Below, piece by piece: positions 1 through 8,500 of a stretch of 64,000 nucleotides of DNA. The notes below the pieces were generated by a model. The model was not told the DNA's origin and ran no database searches. It saw nothing but the letters and a program-made list of their open reading frames with translations. Position 1 is the stretch's first letter. The number at the start of each line of letters is the position of its first letter. Both the position numbers and the translations under genes were made by a program. The stretch is taken from NCBI RefSeq assembly GCF_002631205.1, contig NZ_PDLO01000001.1:1116001-1180000 (forward strand), read 5' to 3'. Source of the DNA: Neolewinella marina (GTDB taxonomy: Bacteria > Bacteroidota > Bacteroidia > Chitinophagales > Saprospiraceae).

Positions 1-353
1 TCACCTTTTACGGCTTCGACGTACGGCTGGACCAGGGGGGCTACACCAGTTTCCTGCTGGTGGCCGGGCTGGCGGTGAACGGCCTCATTTTGGTACTGAG
101 CGAGTACAATTACCTGCGGCGGGCGTATGGCGGGCACGCGGGTGCCGGGCTCTATGCGGAAGCCGTGCGCCGCAAGATCACACCCATCCTGCTCACGGTA
201 GTCAGTACGGCGGCGGGACTGGCGCCCTTCCTGTTCGGGGGGCGGCAGGAGGTATTCTGGCACGCGCTGGCGGCGGGGACCATCGGGGGGCTGGCGTTTT
301 CCGTTCTCGTGATCGTGGCGATCGGGCCGGTGTTTTTTGTGGGGCGGCGGTAG
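1..353 (+). CDS. RND-family efflux transporter, C-terminal end (partial)
   Basis: Only the last ~117 residues are in the window; the reading frame is open from base 3 and stops at 351-353. The segment matches the last transmembrane helices of AcrB/MexB/CzcA-type inner-membrane RND pumps: a helix ending in NGLILVLSEYN, a basic loop (AVRRKITPILLT), then VVSTAAGLAPFLFG and the closing helix GTIGGLAFSVLVIVAIGP. Such proteins use the proton gradient to export drugs, metals or lipids through a tripartite envelope complex. The substrate cannot be told from this piece. The gene continues to the left of the window, where the membrane-fusion and outer-membrane partners are usually found. Confidence 0.85.
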   Translation, partial: TFYGFDVRLDQGGYTSFLLVAGLAVNGLILVLSEYNYLRRAYGGHAGAGLYAEAVRRKITPILLTVVSTAAGLAPFLFGGRQEVFWHALAAGTIGGLAFSVLVIVAIGPVFFVGRR

Positions 354-441
354 TGGTCCAACGCTCAGTGGTCGGACCACTTAAGTGGTCCGACCAGTTC
401 ACCATGGACCACTTAGTCGTCCAACGAATTTTCCATGGACC
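353..441. repeat. Iterated GGTCC motifs with a perfect 28-bp palindrome
   Basis: The gap between the efflux gene and the oxidoreductase holds a perfect 28-bp palindrome at 369-396, centred on CTTAAG, with arms TGGTCGGACCACTT and AAGTGGTCCGACCA. Around it lie further partial copies of the same word: GTGGTCCAACG at 353-363, CATGGACCAC at 403-412, CGTCCAACG at 418-426 and CATGGACCA at 433-441. It could be the transcription end of the efflux operon, a dimeric repressor site for the following gene, or a degenerate repeat element. There is no T-run, so a simple intrinsic terminator is unlikely. Confidence 0.55.
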
Positions 442-523
442 AGCCCCAAATCCAATGTATCGACACTAAATCGGAACCTTCCCCCCACCCCGCCGTTTAA
501 ACACCGACCCTAAAGAATCAAAT

Positions 524-1615
524 ATGCTAGACCATCTCCTTTCCGAGTACCAGCTCGGCCAAACCAAACTTGCCAATCGTGTCGTCATGGCCCCCCTCAC
601 CCGCTCGCGGGCGGAGGGCAACGTGCCCAACGATATGATGGCCACCTACTACGGCAACCGCGCCGGAGCCGGACTCATCATCTCCGAGGGTACCTCCCCC
701 AGCGTGAACGGACTGGGCTACCCCCGCATCCCGGGCAGCTTCTCCACCGAGCAGATGGAGGGTTGGAAGAAAGTAACCCGCGCCGTCCACGACCAGGGCG
801 GCAAGATCTTTATGCAGCTTATGCACTGCGGCCGCGTCGGACATCCCGACAACGTTCCCGCCGGCGGCCGTATCCTGGCCCCCAGTCCGGTGGAAATGAC
901 CGAAACCAAGATGTACGTCGACGGTAAAGGCCTGCTGGACATTCCGGTTGCCCACGAAATGAGCATCGACGAGATCACCCTCACCATCGAGGAGTACGCC
1001 AATGCCGCCAAGCTGGCCATCGAGGCCGGATTCGACGGGGTGGAACTCCACGCCGCCAACGGCTACCTGCTCGAGCAATTCATGCACCCGAAGACCAACC
1101 GTCGCAACGACCAGTACGGCGGCTCGGTGGAAAACCGCCTCCGCTTCCTGCGCAACGTCGCCGAAGCCACCGTCGCGGCCATCGGCGGCGACCGGGTCGG
1201 CGTGCGGCTGTCGCCCTATGGCGTATTCAACGAGATGGGGTCCTTCGATACGGTCGATGAGACCTTCGTTTCCGCCGCCCGGTTGCTCGACGAGATCGGC
1301 GTCACCTACCTCCACCTGGTCGACCAGGAGGATATGGGCGCACCCCCCGTCCCCGACGCGATCAAGGCCAAAATCCGCGAGACGTTCAGCCGCAGCCTCA
1401 TCCTGGCCGGCGGCTACGACGCCCACCGCGCCGAGCAGGACATCAGCAGCGGCCGCTGCGACCTGGTGGCTTTCGGCCGCCCGTTCATCGCGAACCCCGA
1501 CCTGGTCGAGCGCTTCCGCGAAGGCGCCGAACTGAACGTACCCGATTACGACACCTTCTACACCCCGGGGCCCGAGGGATACCTCACCTACCCCACCCTG
1601 GCGGAAACCGCCTGA
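524..1615 (+). CDS. Old Yellow Enzyme family NADH:flavin oxidoreductase (alkene reductase)
   Basis: A 363-residue FMN-dependent TIM barrel of the OYE/NemA type. Landmarks in order are the N-terminal PLTRSRA loop, the FMN/substrate strand LMHCGRVGH, the HAANGYLLEQF segment carrying the His/Asn pair that binds the carbonyl or nitro oxygen, the catalytic-tyrosine segment NDQYGGSVENR, and the C-terminal phosphate loop AFGRPFIANPDLVERF. The family reduces activated C=C bonds (enones, maleimides) and nitro-esters with NAD(P)H and usually acts in detoxification in the cytoplasm. Length is normal. The gene stands alone, preceded by the GGTCC palindrome cluster and followed by a hairpin terminator. 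The physiological substrate is unknown. Confidence 0.93.
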   Translation: MLDHLLSEYQLGQTKLANRVVMAPLTRSRAEGNVPNDMMATYYGNRAGAGLIISEGTSPSVNGLGYPRIPGSFSTEQMEGWKKVTRAVHDQGGKIFMQLMHCGRVGHPDNVPAGGRILAPSPVEMTETKMYVDGKGLLDIPVAHEMSIDEITLTIEEYANAAKLAIEAGFDGVELHAANGYLLEQFMHPKTNRRNDQYGGSVENRLRFLRNVAEATVAAIGGDRVGVRLSPYGVFNEMGSFDTVDETFVSAARLLDEIGVTYLHLVDQEDMGAPPVPDAIKAKIRETFSRSLILAGGYDAHRAEQDISSGRCDLVAFGRPFIANPDLVERFREGAELNVPDYDTFYTPGPEGYLTYPTLAETA

Positions 1616-1637
1616 GGCCCTACGACAGTCTGACTAC

Positions 1638-1675
1638 AACCGTCGGTCGCATCCATTGCGGCCGACGGTTTTTTT
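1638..1675. terminator. Bidirectional intrinsic terminator
   Basis: A 9-bp perfect stem, AACCGTCGG (1638-1646) pairing with CCGACGGTT (1662-1670), is followed by a run of T. It sits between the oxidoreductase stop and the stop codon of the convergent rhodanese gene, so it can serve both transcripts. Confidence 0.8.
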
Positions 1676-3146
1676 ATGCCGCCTTGATTTTCCTGATGCC
1701 GTGCCCCAGGTCGTGGACGATCACATCCTGCCCAAGGTGCTTCCGCAGGATGCTGGCCCCGATGGCCGAGGCGTAGCCGTCGCCGCAGTGTACCACAATG
1801 GGGCGGTCGCGGGGAATCTCCTGCCAGCGATCCCTCAGCTGCCACAGCGGAAGGTTGATGGCGCCGTAGAACCGGGTGTCTTCGGCGGCGGCCGGCGCCG
1901 GCCGCACATCCACGATGGTATACTTCCCTACGTAATCGTCTTTCAGGCGTTTCACGTCGAGCGGGGGTTGCTCGATCTCGACCAGCCCTCCCGTCCACTG
2001 GGTTACCCCCCGCAGCTGGCGGTCGTAGCCGATCTTGGCTATGGCCTGGGCCAGGGGATAGGCCGATTCCTTCCGGTCGATCAGGAGATGGAAGTCCTCG
2101 CCGGGGCGTACCACGCTGCCCAGCCACAGGGCGAAGGGGCCGTCCGCCTGGATGTTGATGGCGTTGCGGGCGTGCCCGGCGTGGAAGTCGGCCGCCCTCC
2201 GTGTATCGATGAGCAGGACGTTCTCTCCCAACGGCATGACCGGTGCCGGAGAGGGACTTTCCGAGGCGGCCTCCGCTTCGGTGAGGATGACCGCTCCGCC
2301 GCGGGTGGCCACGACCGGCTGGTGGGGCTGCAGTTCGCCGCGGTGCTCTTCGGTCAGGAAGTCGCGGAAGGGGGCCAGGGCGGTGGCCCAGTCGGGATAG
2401 CCCTCGCAATTCTGTTCCAGGCATCCCTTCACGTAAGCGGGTACGAAGGGGTAGTCTTCCAGCAGCCAGTCGGCGAATCGCTTGGCATCGGGCTGCTGGA
2501 AGACGGGACTTTCGGCCTTGGCTTCGGTCAGGTTAAACCGCTCGTGGGTGGCGTTGCCCATCTTGCTAAAGTGGTTGTCCTCCCCGAAGCCGGCAAACAC
2601 CGTAGCTCGCGGCGCGAAGCCGGCGATGATCTTGTGGATGCTGTTGTATTGCTCTTTGGCGTAGTCCTTGGAGCCGTGCAGTGGGTTCAGGTCGTCGAGA
2701 CGTGGCAGGGGGTATCCGGCGCCCAGGTGCAGGAGGGTGCCTCCGGTGAAGATGCCGTGCACCTTGCGGTCCTTGTCAATGGCCAGAATACTCAGGCTGT
2801 CGGCCGTGAACCCCGGGGTTTTCTGCGTCTGCAGGTGGCTGCCGTCCCCGAAAGGAATCATGGTGGCCCGACCAGCCTTTACGTAGCGCCCCTCTCCGTG
2901 GAAGCGGTAGGTCGCCGCTCCGTAGATGTCGGCCCCGGTGATGCGGCGCAGTTCCGCCCACCCGCTGGCGAAGGTACCGGGGCTGTGGGTCATCACGATG
3001 GCGGTGAGCCGCAGTTTGTTGTCTTTCAGGTACTCCAGGTACGCCCCCGGCCGGCGGCTGGGATCGACCGCGATGGCCTCCCCCTTTTCACTGATGAGGT
3101 AGGAATACTGGTCGAGGGTCTCGTCGTGAAAGCGCTGGATGTGCAT
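1674..3146 (-). CDS. Metallo-beta-lactamase-fold/double-rhodanese protein with a decayed metal site
   Basis: 490 residues with the architecture of persulfide dioxygenase-rhodanese fusions: an MBL domain (about 1-250) and two rhodanese domains (about 300-380 and 395-490). Family members oxidise glutathione persulfide to sulfite and move sulfane sulfur. The usual MBL motif THxHxDH is replaced by THSPGTFASG, so most metal ligands are missing. The first rhodanese has LLIDRKES where a catalytic Cys loop would be and looks inactive. The second keeps a loop with cysteine, VVHCGDGYAS, and is probably a working sulfurtransferase. I infer that the MBL part is structural or has a new role; classic persulfide dioxygenase activity is unlikely. 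No signal peptide, so cytoplasmic. The start gives a normal MBL N-terminus (MHIQRFHDETLDQYSYLI). Confidence 0.82.
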   Translation of the reverse strand: MHIQRFHDETLDQYSYLISEKGEAIAVDPSRRPGAYLEYLKDNKLRLTAIVMTHSPGTFASGWAELRRITGADIYGAATYRFHGEGRYVKAGRATMIPFGDGSHLQTQKTPGFTADSLSILAIDKDRKVHGIFTGGTLLHLGAGYPLPRLDDLNPLHGSKDYAKEQYNSIHKIIAGFAPRATVFAGFGEDNHFSKMGNATHERFNLTEAKAESPVFQQPDAKRFADWLLEDYPFVPAYVKGCLEQNCEGYPDWATALAPFRDFLTEEHRGELQPHQPVVATRGGAVILTEAEAASESPSPAPVMPLGENVLLIDTRRAADFHAGHARNAINIQADGPFALWLGSVVRPGEDFHLLIDRKESAYPLAQAIAKIGYDRQLRGVTQWTGGLVEIEQPPLDVKRLKDDYVGKYTIVDVRPAPAAAEDTRFYGAINLPLWQLRDRWQEIPRDRPIVVHCGDGYASAIGASILRKHLGQDVIVHDLGHGIRKIKAA

Positions 3147-3200
3147 GGGAATCGGGTTGGGTGATACTCACCCATAAATCACCGCCCCGCCCCCGGATGT

Positions 3201-3464
3201 TTAGTACCGCCGCGTGATCATCGGGGAATGTGCACCGGGGCCGCCGGGCCGCTTGCGCAGTTCGTCGAGCCGGTCGCGGCAGCGGTCGCAGCTGGCCAGG
3301 TGCTCGCTGATCTGCCGGTAGGCGGAGCGGTCCTCCTCCCGGGTGATGCCCTGCCAGTACTCGAGCAGGTCCTCATCGTCCGGGTGGCGGAAGCTGCCCA
3401 GCACTTCCCGGCCGATCTTGTAGATGATGGCCGCGGCCACGACGGTGACGAGTAAGACTTCCAT
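3201..3464 (-). CDS. Small membrane protein with C-terminal HxxxCxxC zinc-finger-like motif
   Basis: 87 residues: an N-terminal transmembrane helix (VLLVTVVAAAIIYKIG, about 3-18), an acidic stretch, and EHLASCDRCRDRL near residue 62. The H-x3-C-x2-C pattern is that of zinc-binding anti-sigma factors, but those normally have the finger first and the helix last; here the order is reversed and there is no sigma-factor gene beside it. It is divergent from the LytS-type kinase that starts 113 bp away. Function is not known; an anti-sigma-like regulator or a redox-sensing peptide is possible. Confidence 0.6.
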   Translation of the reverse strand: MEVLLVTVVAAAIIYKIGREVLGSFRHPDDEDLLEYWQGITREEDRSAYRQISEHLASCDRCRDRLDELRKRPGGPGAHSPMITRRY

Positions 3465-3576
3465 GCGCCGTAAACAGGGAGACGCGGCGGATGGTTGGCG
3501 GCCACTCGTCCGGCCGGCAGCGCGGTTGGTAGAATGCCGGGTGGCAGTTTTCGGCCGCTATCGTACTTTGCCTGAT

Positions 3577-4662
3577 ATGTCCGTCGCTACCCGTGAAACC
3601 GCCGGCTCCCAGCTCGGCAATTTCCTCGACCGCCTGGGGAGCACGTTGGTCCGCCGTCCGTTCTACCACGGGTTGGCCTGGTTCGCCTTTTTCTCCATCC
3701 TCGTCATCCTACAGCTGCAGACCGGGGAGATTGGATTCGGCCTGGCCCTCATCAATGAGTTCATTACGGTGGGGGTGTTCGCCATCGTAGTCTACACCAA
3801 CCTGCTCTTCCTCTTTCCCGCCTACCTGAAGCAGGGGCGGTACTGGGTGTACCTGGCGGCCCTCGTGGGGCTATCGGTCCTCTTCACCCCCCTGGAGCTG
3901 GTGATCAAGTACTTCATTTTCTCTTACCGGGAGAACATCCAGGTGGACCTCCTCCAGCATATGGAGGCCTATTTTCTGGGCAACTTCCTCATCGGCGGCA
4001 TCAGCTCCATCGGCAAGATCATGACCGACTGGCTGGCCGAGAACCGTAAAAAACAGGAGGCGGAAAACGAGACCATGCAGTCGGAACTGCGCTTCCTGAA
4101 GTCCCAGATCAACCCCCACTTCCTGTTCAACACCCTGAACAGTCTTTACGCCCTCACCCTCAAGAAGTCCGACAAGGCCCCCGATATCGTCATCAAGCTC
4201 TCGGAGATGATGCGCTACATGCTCTACGAGTGCAACGAACCCACCGTTCCGCTCAGCCGGGAGATCAACTACCTCAAGAATTACCTCGACCTGGAAAGGC
4301 TGCGGCAGCGCGACGGGATCGATATCAGCCTCGACGTCCAGGGGCGGGTAGCCGAACAGCAGATCGCCCCGCTCTTGCTCATCCCCTTCCTCGAGAACAG
4401 CTTCAAGCACGGCATCAACGCCGCCCTCAAGGGGGGATTCGTGCACGCTACCCTGAAGGTAAACCAGCGGTCCATCCACTTCTTCCTCGAGAACACCAAG
4501 GGAAACGTCCTGCCCCGCTCCCCCGACACCGCACGCCCCAGTGGAGGAATCGGGCTGGTCAACGTGCGCCGCCGGTTGGACCTGCTCTACCCCGACCGCC
4601 ACGACCTGACCATCACCGAAACCCCTTCCACCTACGCCGTTCACCTGAACCTGGAACTCTAA
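3577..4662 (+). CDS. LytS/YehU-type sensor histidine kinase
   Basis: 361 residues. The start at 3577 (MSVATRETAG) is preferred over upstream in-frame codons because it follows a TACTTTG box by 6 bp and begins the folded part. Four hydrophobic helices (about residues 30-165) are followed by a short coiled linker (ENRKKQEAENETMQSEL) and the His_kinase region: SQINPHFLFNTLNSLYAL with the phospho-accepting His, and a C-terminal ATP-binding part with FLENSFKHGI (N-box) and SGGIGLVNVRRRL (G-box). Such kinases phosphorylate LytTR-type regulators, and the next gene, 47 bp downstream, is one. There is no separate sensor domain, so the membrane helices probably sense the signal, which is unknown. Confidence 0.9.
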   Translation: MSVATRETAGSQLGNFLDRLGSTLVRRPFYHGLAWFAFFSILVILQLQTGEIGFGLALINEFITVGVFAIVVYTNLLFLFPAYLKQGRYWVYLAALVGLSVLFTPLELVIKYFIFSYRENIQVDLLQHMEAYFLGNFLIGGISSIGKIMTDWLAENRKKQEAENETMQSELRFLKSQINPHFLFNTLNSLYALTLKKSDKAPDIVIKLSEMMRYMLYECNEPTVPLSREINYLKNYLDLERLRQRDGIDISLDVQGRVAEQQIAPLLLIPFLENSFKHGINAALKGGFVHATLKVNQRSIHFFLENTKGNVLPRSPDTARPSGGIGLVNVRRRLDLLYPDRHDLTITETPSTYAVHLNLEL

Positions 4663-4709
4663 AGGCCAATGGCCCCGTTTTATCTCACATTGACCAAATT
4701 TTACTACCC

Positions 4710-5435
4710 ATGATCAACGCCATTATCGTAGACGACGAACCCCTGGCCCAGGACGTCCTCGAAACCTACCTCGAAAAGATCTCCGAAATCGAGCTCGTAG
4801 CCAAGTGCGACAACGCCTTCGAAGCCAATGAAGTCCTCAAAAAGGAAGACATCGACCTGATGTTCCTGGACATCAACATGCCCCAGCTCACCGGCACGGA
4901 TTTCCTCCGCGGACTCTCGGATCCGCCCGTCACCATCTTCACCACCGCCTACCCGAACTACGCCCTCGACGGCTTCGAGCTCAACGCCCTCGATTACCTC
5001 GTGAAGCCCATCAGCATGGACCGCTTCCTCCAGGCCTGCAACCGCGCCGTAGAACAGGCCGAGCTGAAGCAAAAAGCCAAAGCGCTACCCGTACAGGACG
5101 GCGGCCCCGGCTACTTCTTCGTGAAAGCCGACAAGAAGCTGGTCCGCGTCAACCTCGACGAGATCGTTTACATCGAAGGACTGAAGGACTACGTCATCAT
5201 CCGCCTGCCCGACGACCGCGTCATCACCCTCCAGACGATGAAGTCACTCGAAGACAAGCTGCCCACCACCAATTTCCAACGCATCCACCGCAGCTACATC
5301 GTCAACCTCGAACGCATCGAAGCCCTGCAGGGGAATATGGTAGAAGTAAAGGAAAAGGGAAAGATCACCAGTCTGCCCGTCGGAAAAAGCTACCGGGATA
5401 CGCTTGCTGAACGGATTGAGAAGCTGAAGTTGTAG
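4710..5435 (+). CDS. LytTR-family response regulator
   Basis: 241 residues, partner of the kinase just upstream. The N-terminal receiver has the full acidic set: VDDEPLA, phospho-acceptor Asp in MFLDINMP, the TTAY switch and the Lys of YLVKPISMDRF. The C-terminal LytTR DNA-binding domain (about 140-241) has FFVKADKKLVRVN, IVYIEGLKDYVII, the loop FQRIHRSYIVNLERI and PVGKSYRD. Such regulators bind direct repeats upstream of a few target genes. An in-frame reading extends far upstream through the kinase gene, but the ATG at 4710 gives the canonical receiver N-terminus (MINAIIVDDEPLA). Confidence 0.93.
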   Translation: MINAIIVDDEPLAQDVLETYLEKISEIELVAKCDNAFEANEVLKKEDIDLMFLDINMPQLTGTDFLRGLSDPPVTIFTTAYPNYALDGFELNALDYLVKPISMDRFLQACNRAVEQAELKQKAKALPVQDGGPGYFFVKADKKLVRVNLDEIVYIEGLKDYVIIRLPDDRVITLQTMKSLEDKLPTTNFQRIHRSYIVNLERIEALQGNMVEVKEKGKITSLPVGKSYRDTLAERIEKLKL

Positions 5436-5446
5436 ATCGTTAGAGC

Positions 5447-5547
5447 TTTAGTTCTTTAGTCGGTTAGGGCTTTAGGTGTTCGCGTTCCTGGCATAGCCAT
5501 CTCGAAAGACCTATTCGCCTAAAGAACTAAAAGACTAAAGAACTAAA
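5447..5547. terminator. Long-loop inverted repeat between convergent genes
   Basis: A perfect 15-bp inverted repeat, TTTAGTTCTTTAGTC at 5447-5461 and its complement at 5533-5547, encloses a 71-bp loop with more copies of the CTTTAG/CTAAAG word. It fills the gap between the LytTR gene and the convergent macroglobulin gene and may end both transcripts. The loop is long for a standard intrinsic terminator. Confidence 0.45.
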
Positions 5548-5550
5548 ATA

Positions 5551-8500
5551 CTACCGTACTAATACCCTCCCTCCCTCACTATTCCCACCAAATTCCGGGG
5601 CGTACATACACTCTACCCTTCCCAGTCCATTGCTGAAGTTACCGGCGTAGGTCGTGAAGAGATCGTATTCCAGGGTGTAGGTTCCGCGGGGCAGGTGATC
5701 GATGAAGAAGTTGGTGGCCACATCACCGGGCGCGAAGTAGTAGCCCAGTCCTCCGGAGTAGGTATAGCTCGAGAGAGCGTTCACCGGTTCAAAGGTAGCG
5801 GCGCGGCGATCCTTCAGGTGTACGTAGTCCAGGTCGCGGTCGCTGCTCAGGGTCAGGCGGACGGTCACGCGGTCACCGGGTTGCAGGGTGGTGCCTTCGG
5901 CCAGGGGACTGAGGCGGTCGCCATCGCGCTTGAAGAGTTGACGTTCCAGACTCAGGGGGCCGTCGGCGCTCGCTTCCACCCGGTCGGCCAGCTCGGTGTA
6001 CTGCCAGTGCACGCCGCCCCAGACCAGGTCGTTGCCGCGGTTGCGCAGTTTCACGGTGGAGTGGTCGCGGGTCACCTCCCCGGCCGGCAGGCGCAGGGTG
6101 AAGGCTCCGGTTCCGGTTTCCGCTTCCTGTTGCAGGGCGCGGACGCGGGTGCCCAGTTCATTTCCCGGGAGGCCGGGCCAACTCGCAACCAGGGGCCGGG
6201 CCTCGTCCTCTACCCGATATTGCTCCCCGCCGTTCAGCAGGGCAAACACGGCCGCGGCGGTCGCCTTGGTGGTGGGCCAGCGGTTGGTCCGCTTGTTGCT
6301 GAGGAGCCAGAGCCGCATGCCGTCGAGTTCCTCCTGCCGCGGATCGATCTTGCCGAAGGCCTCCAGCAGTCGGGTATGGGTTTCCAGGGGGAGGTTGTGC
6401 CACTGGAACCCGCGGGGATACTTCCAGTACATCCCGAATTCATCGGCGTGGAGGGCCCGCTCCCGGAGGCTTTCCAGAATGGTTTTCGCGGTACCGTCGC
6501 CGTGGGCGTCGGCCACCAGGGCGATCAGGGCCTGCTCGTACAGTCCGTAGTCGGTCCAGCTGTCCAGGGCCCGCTCCCGGTAGAATTCCACGGCCGGAGT
6601 AGCTTTCCCAGCCGCAGTGCCGGACATCGCCCGGGCGTAAAGCTGATGTACCTGCAGCGCCGAGGGGCGGTAGGTGTTGCGCAGTTCCACCGAGTCGCGT
6701 ACGTCGGCGAACAGGCGGCGGTAATCATCGGTCAGCCTTTCGTCGAGGTAGGCCAGCGCGCGCTCGGTGATCTGGTTTACCGTAGCCGACTGGGCCGCAT
6801 CCACCACGCCCAGTTGCCGCATGCGGGCCAGGGTTTCCACTACGTACTGGGTCATGTAGCGGTCCGAAGGGCCGCCGGGGAACCAGCTGTAGGCTCCGTC
6901 GCTTTCCTGGCGGGCGACCAGCTTGGCCAGGGTGGCGCGCTGTTCTTCCGCCAGTTTCTTCAGGTCGAAGAGGTGGGCCAACCGGGCGCGCTGCTCGGTT
7001 TCCGACTGCGCTTCCCTTACCCAGGGGGTTTCGGTGAGCAGGGCCTGGGTGAGGGATTCGTTGCGCTGCAACTCCCCGAGCAGGGCGGTGCTGTCGGCCT
7101 GCCACCGCCGGAATACCCGCTCCAGTACCGGCTTGTTGGTCACGGTGGTGTACGCTATCCGGTGGGCGAAGTAGCGGTTCACGACCTGCTCGGTACAGTC
7201 GTAGGGGTACTCCATCAGGTAGGGCAGCGCCTTCAGCGCCAGCCAGGCCGGATTGGTGGTGGCCTCGAAGACGTAGCCCACGTGGCGCAGCGACTCACTG
7301 TCGTAGTCGGCCAGTAGCGGCAGGGTAATCGTCTTGCGGTCGTTGCGCCGGAGGTAATAGGGTACGCTGACGGTGATCAGGGTGCGATCGGAAAGCACGG
7401 GGACTACGTTCTCCTCCCCGTCGCTGAAGGTCGCGCCACGCCCGACGATGCGGTACCCTATCACGCCCCGCTCAGAAAGGCCCTCAGGCACCACCAGCGG
7501 GAAGCGGACGGTAGCCGATGCCTGGGCCTCCAGCGAGGCCGTTGCGGTGAGTTCCCGGGCACCCGCGGCCCCGCCGAAAGCAGCCAGGTCGAGCACCTCG
7601 TCCGTAGCGGGATCGAAGAGTTCCAGGTAGACGTCCACGGGCATCGCCGCGTCGGTCATATTGGCCACGCGGGCCGTCAGGGTCAGGGAATCGCCCTCGC
7701 GCAGGAAGCGGGGGACGTTGGGCAGGACCATGAGTTCCTTCTGGGTAACCACCTCGCGCTCCGAAAGCACGTAGTTCAGCTCGGCATCGTGGACGAAGAG
7801 ACGGAATTTCCAGGCAGTAAGCGCCTCGGGACTTTCGAAACTGATGCGGAGGCTACCGTCGTTACCCGCAGTGAGGGCAGGGAACCAGAAGGCGGTCTCC
7901 TGCAGCTTGGTCCGCAGGTTTACCGGGGGGCGGGCCCCGGACTGCCCCGTGTCACCGGGGGCGGGGGGCGGCGGGGGTGACTGATTGGTCACCGCCGCTT
8001 TTTCCATATCCATTTGTGCTTCCGCGGCCACGGACTCCATGGCCATAGCCTCCACGTTGCCGCGGAAGCGGGCCGCCCGTCCCATACCGGTCATCACGAC
8101 CTCCTGCAGCCGGTCGCCGGCCAGCCGCAGTCGGGGCAAAGTGGGGATGGTATCCCGGTCGGCGACTCCGGGCCGGGTGTAGCTGCGGCCGTACTCGGTG
8201 CCGAAACTGCCGCCGCCAATGAGGGCCGCGCCACCGTAGAAGCGGGGGTAGGGGGCAAATTCCCATCCCTGTCCGGCAAAAACCTGGTCCAGGCTGGCGT
8301 CGTACATCGTGGCCAGGGCCGCGGCCTCTACGGAACTGCCGTCGGCGTTACGGAGGACGATTGTCCACTCCTCGGGGACTCCCGGCCGCAGGCGGTTGCG
8401 GAAGGTGGCGTAGGTAGCGGTGAGTTCTTTGTTGTCCCAGGGCAGCGACAACTGTCGGGCGGTGCGGTGCAGGCGGTTCAGGCGGATGAAGGCCAGCTCG

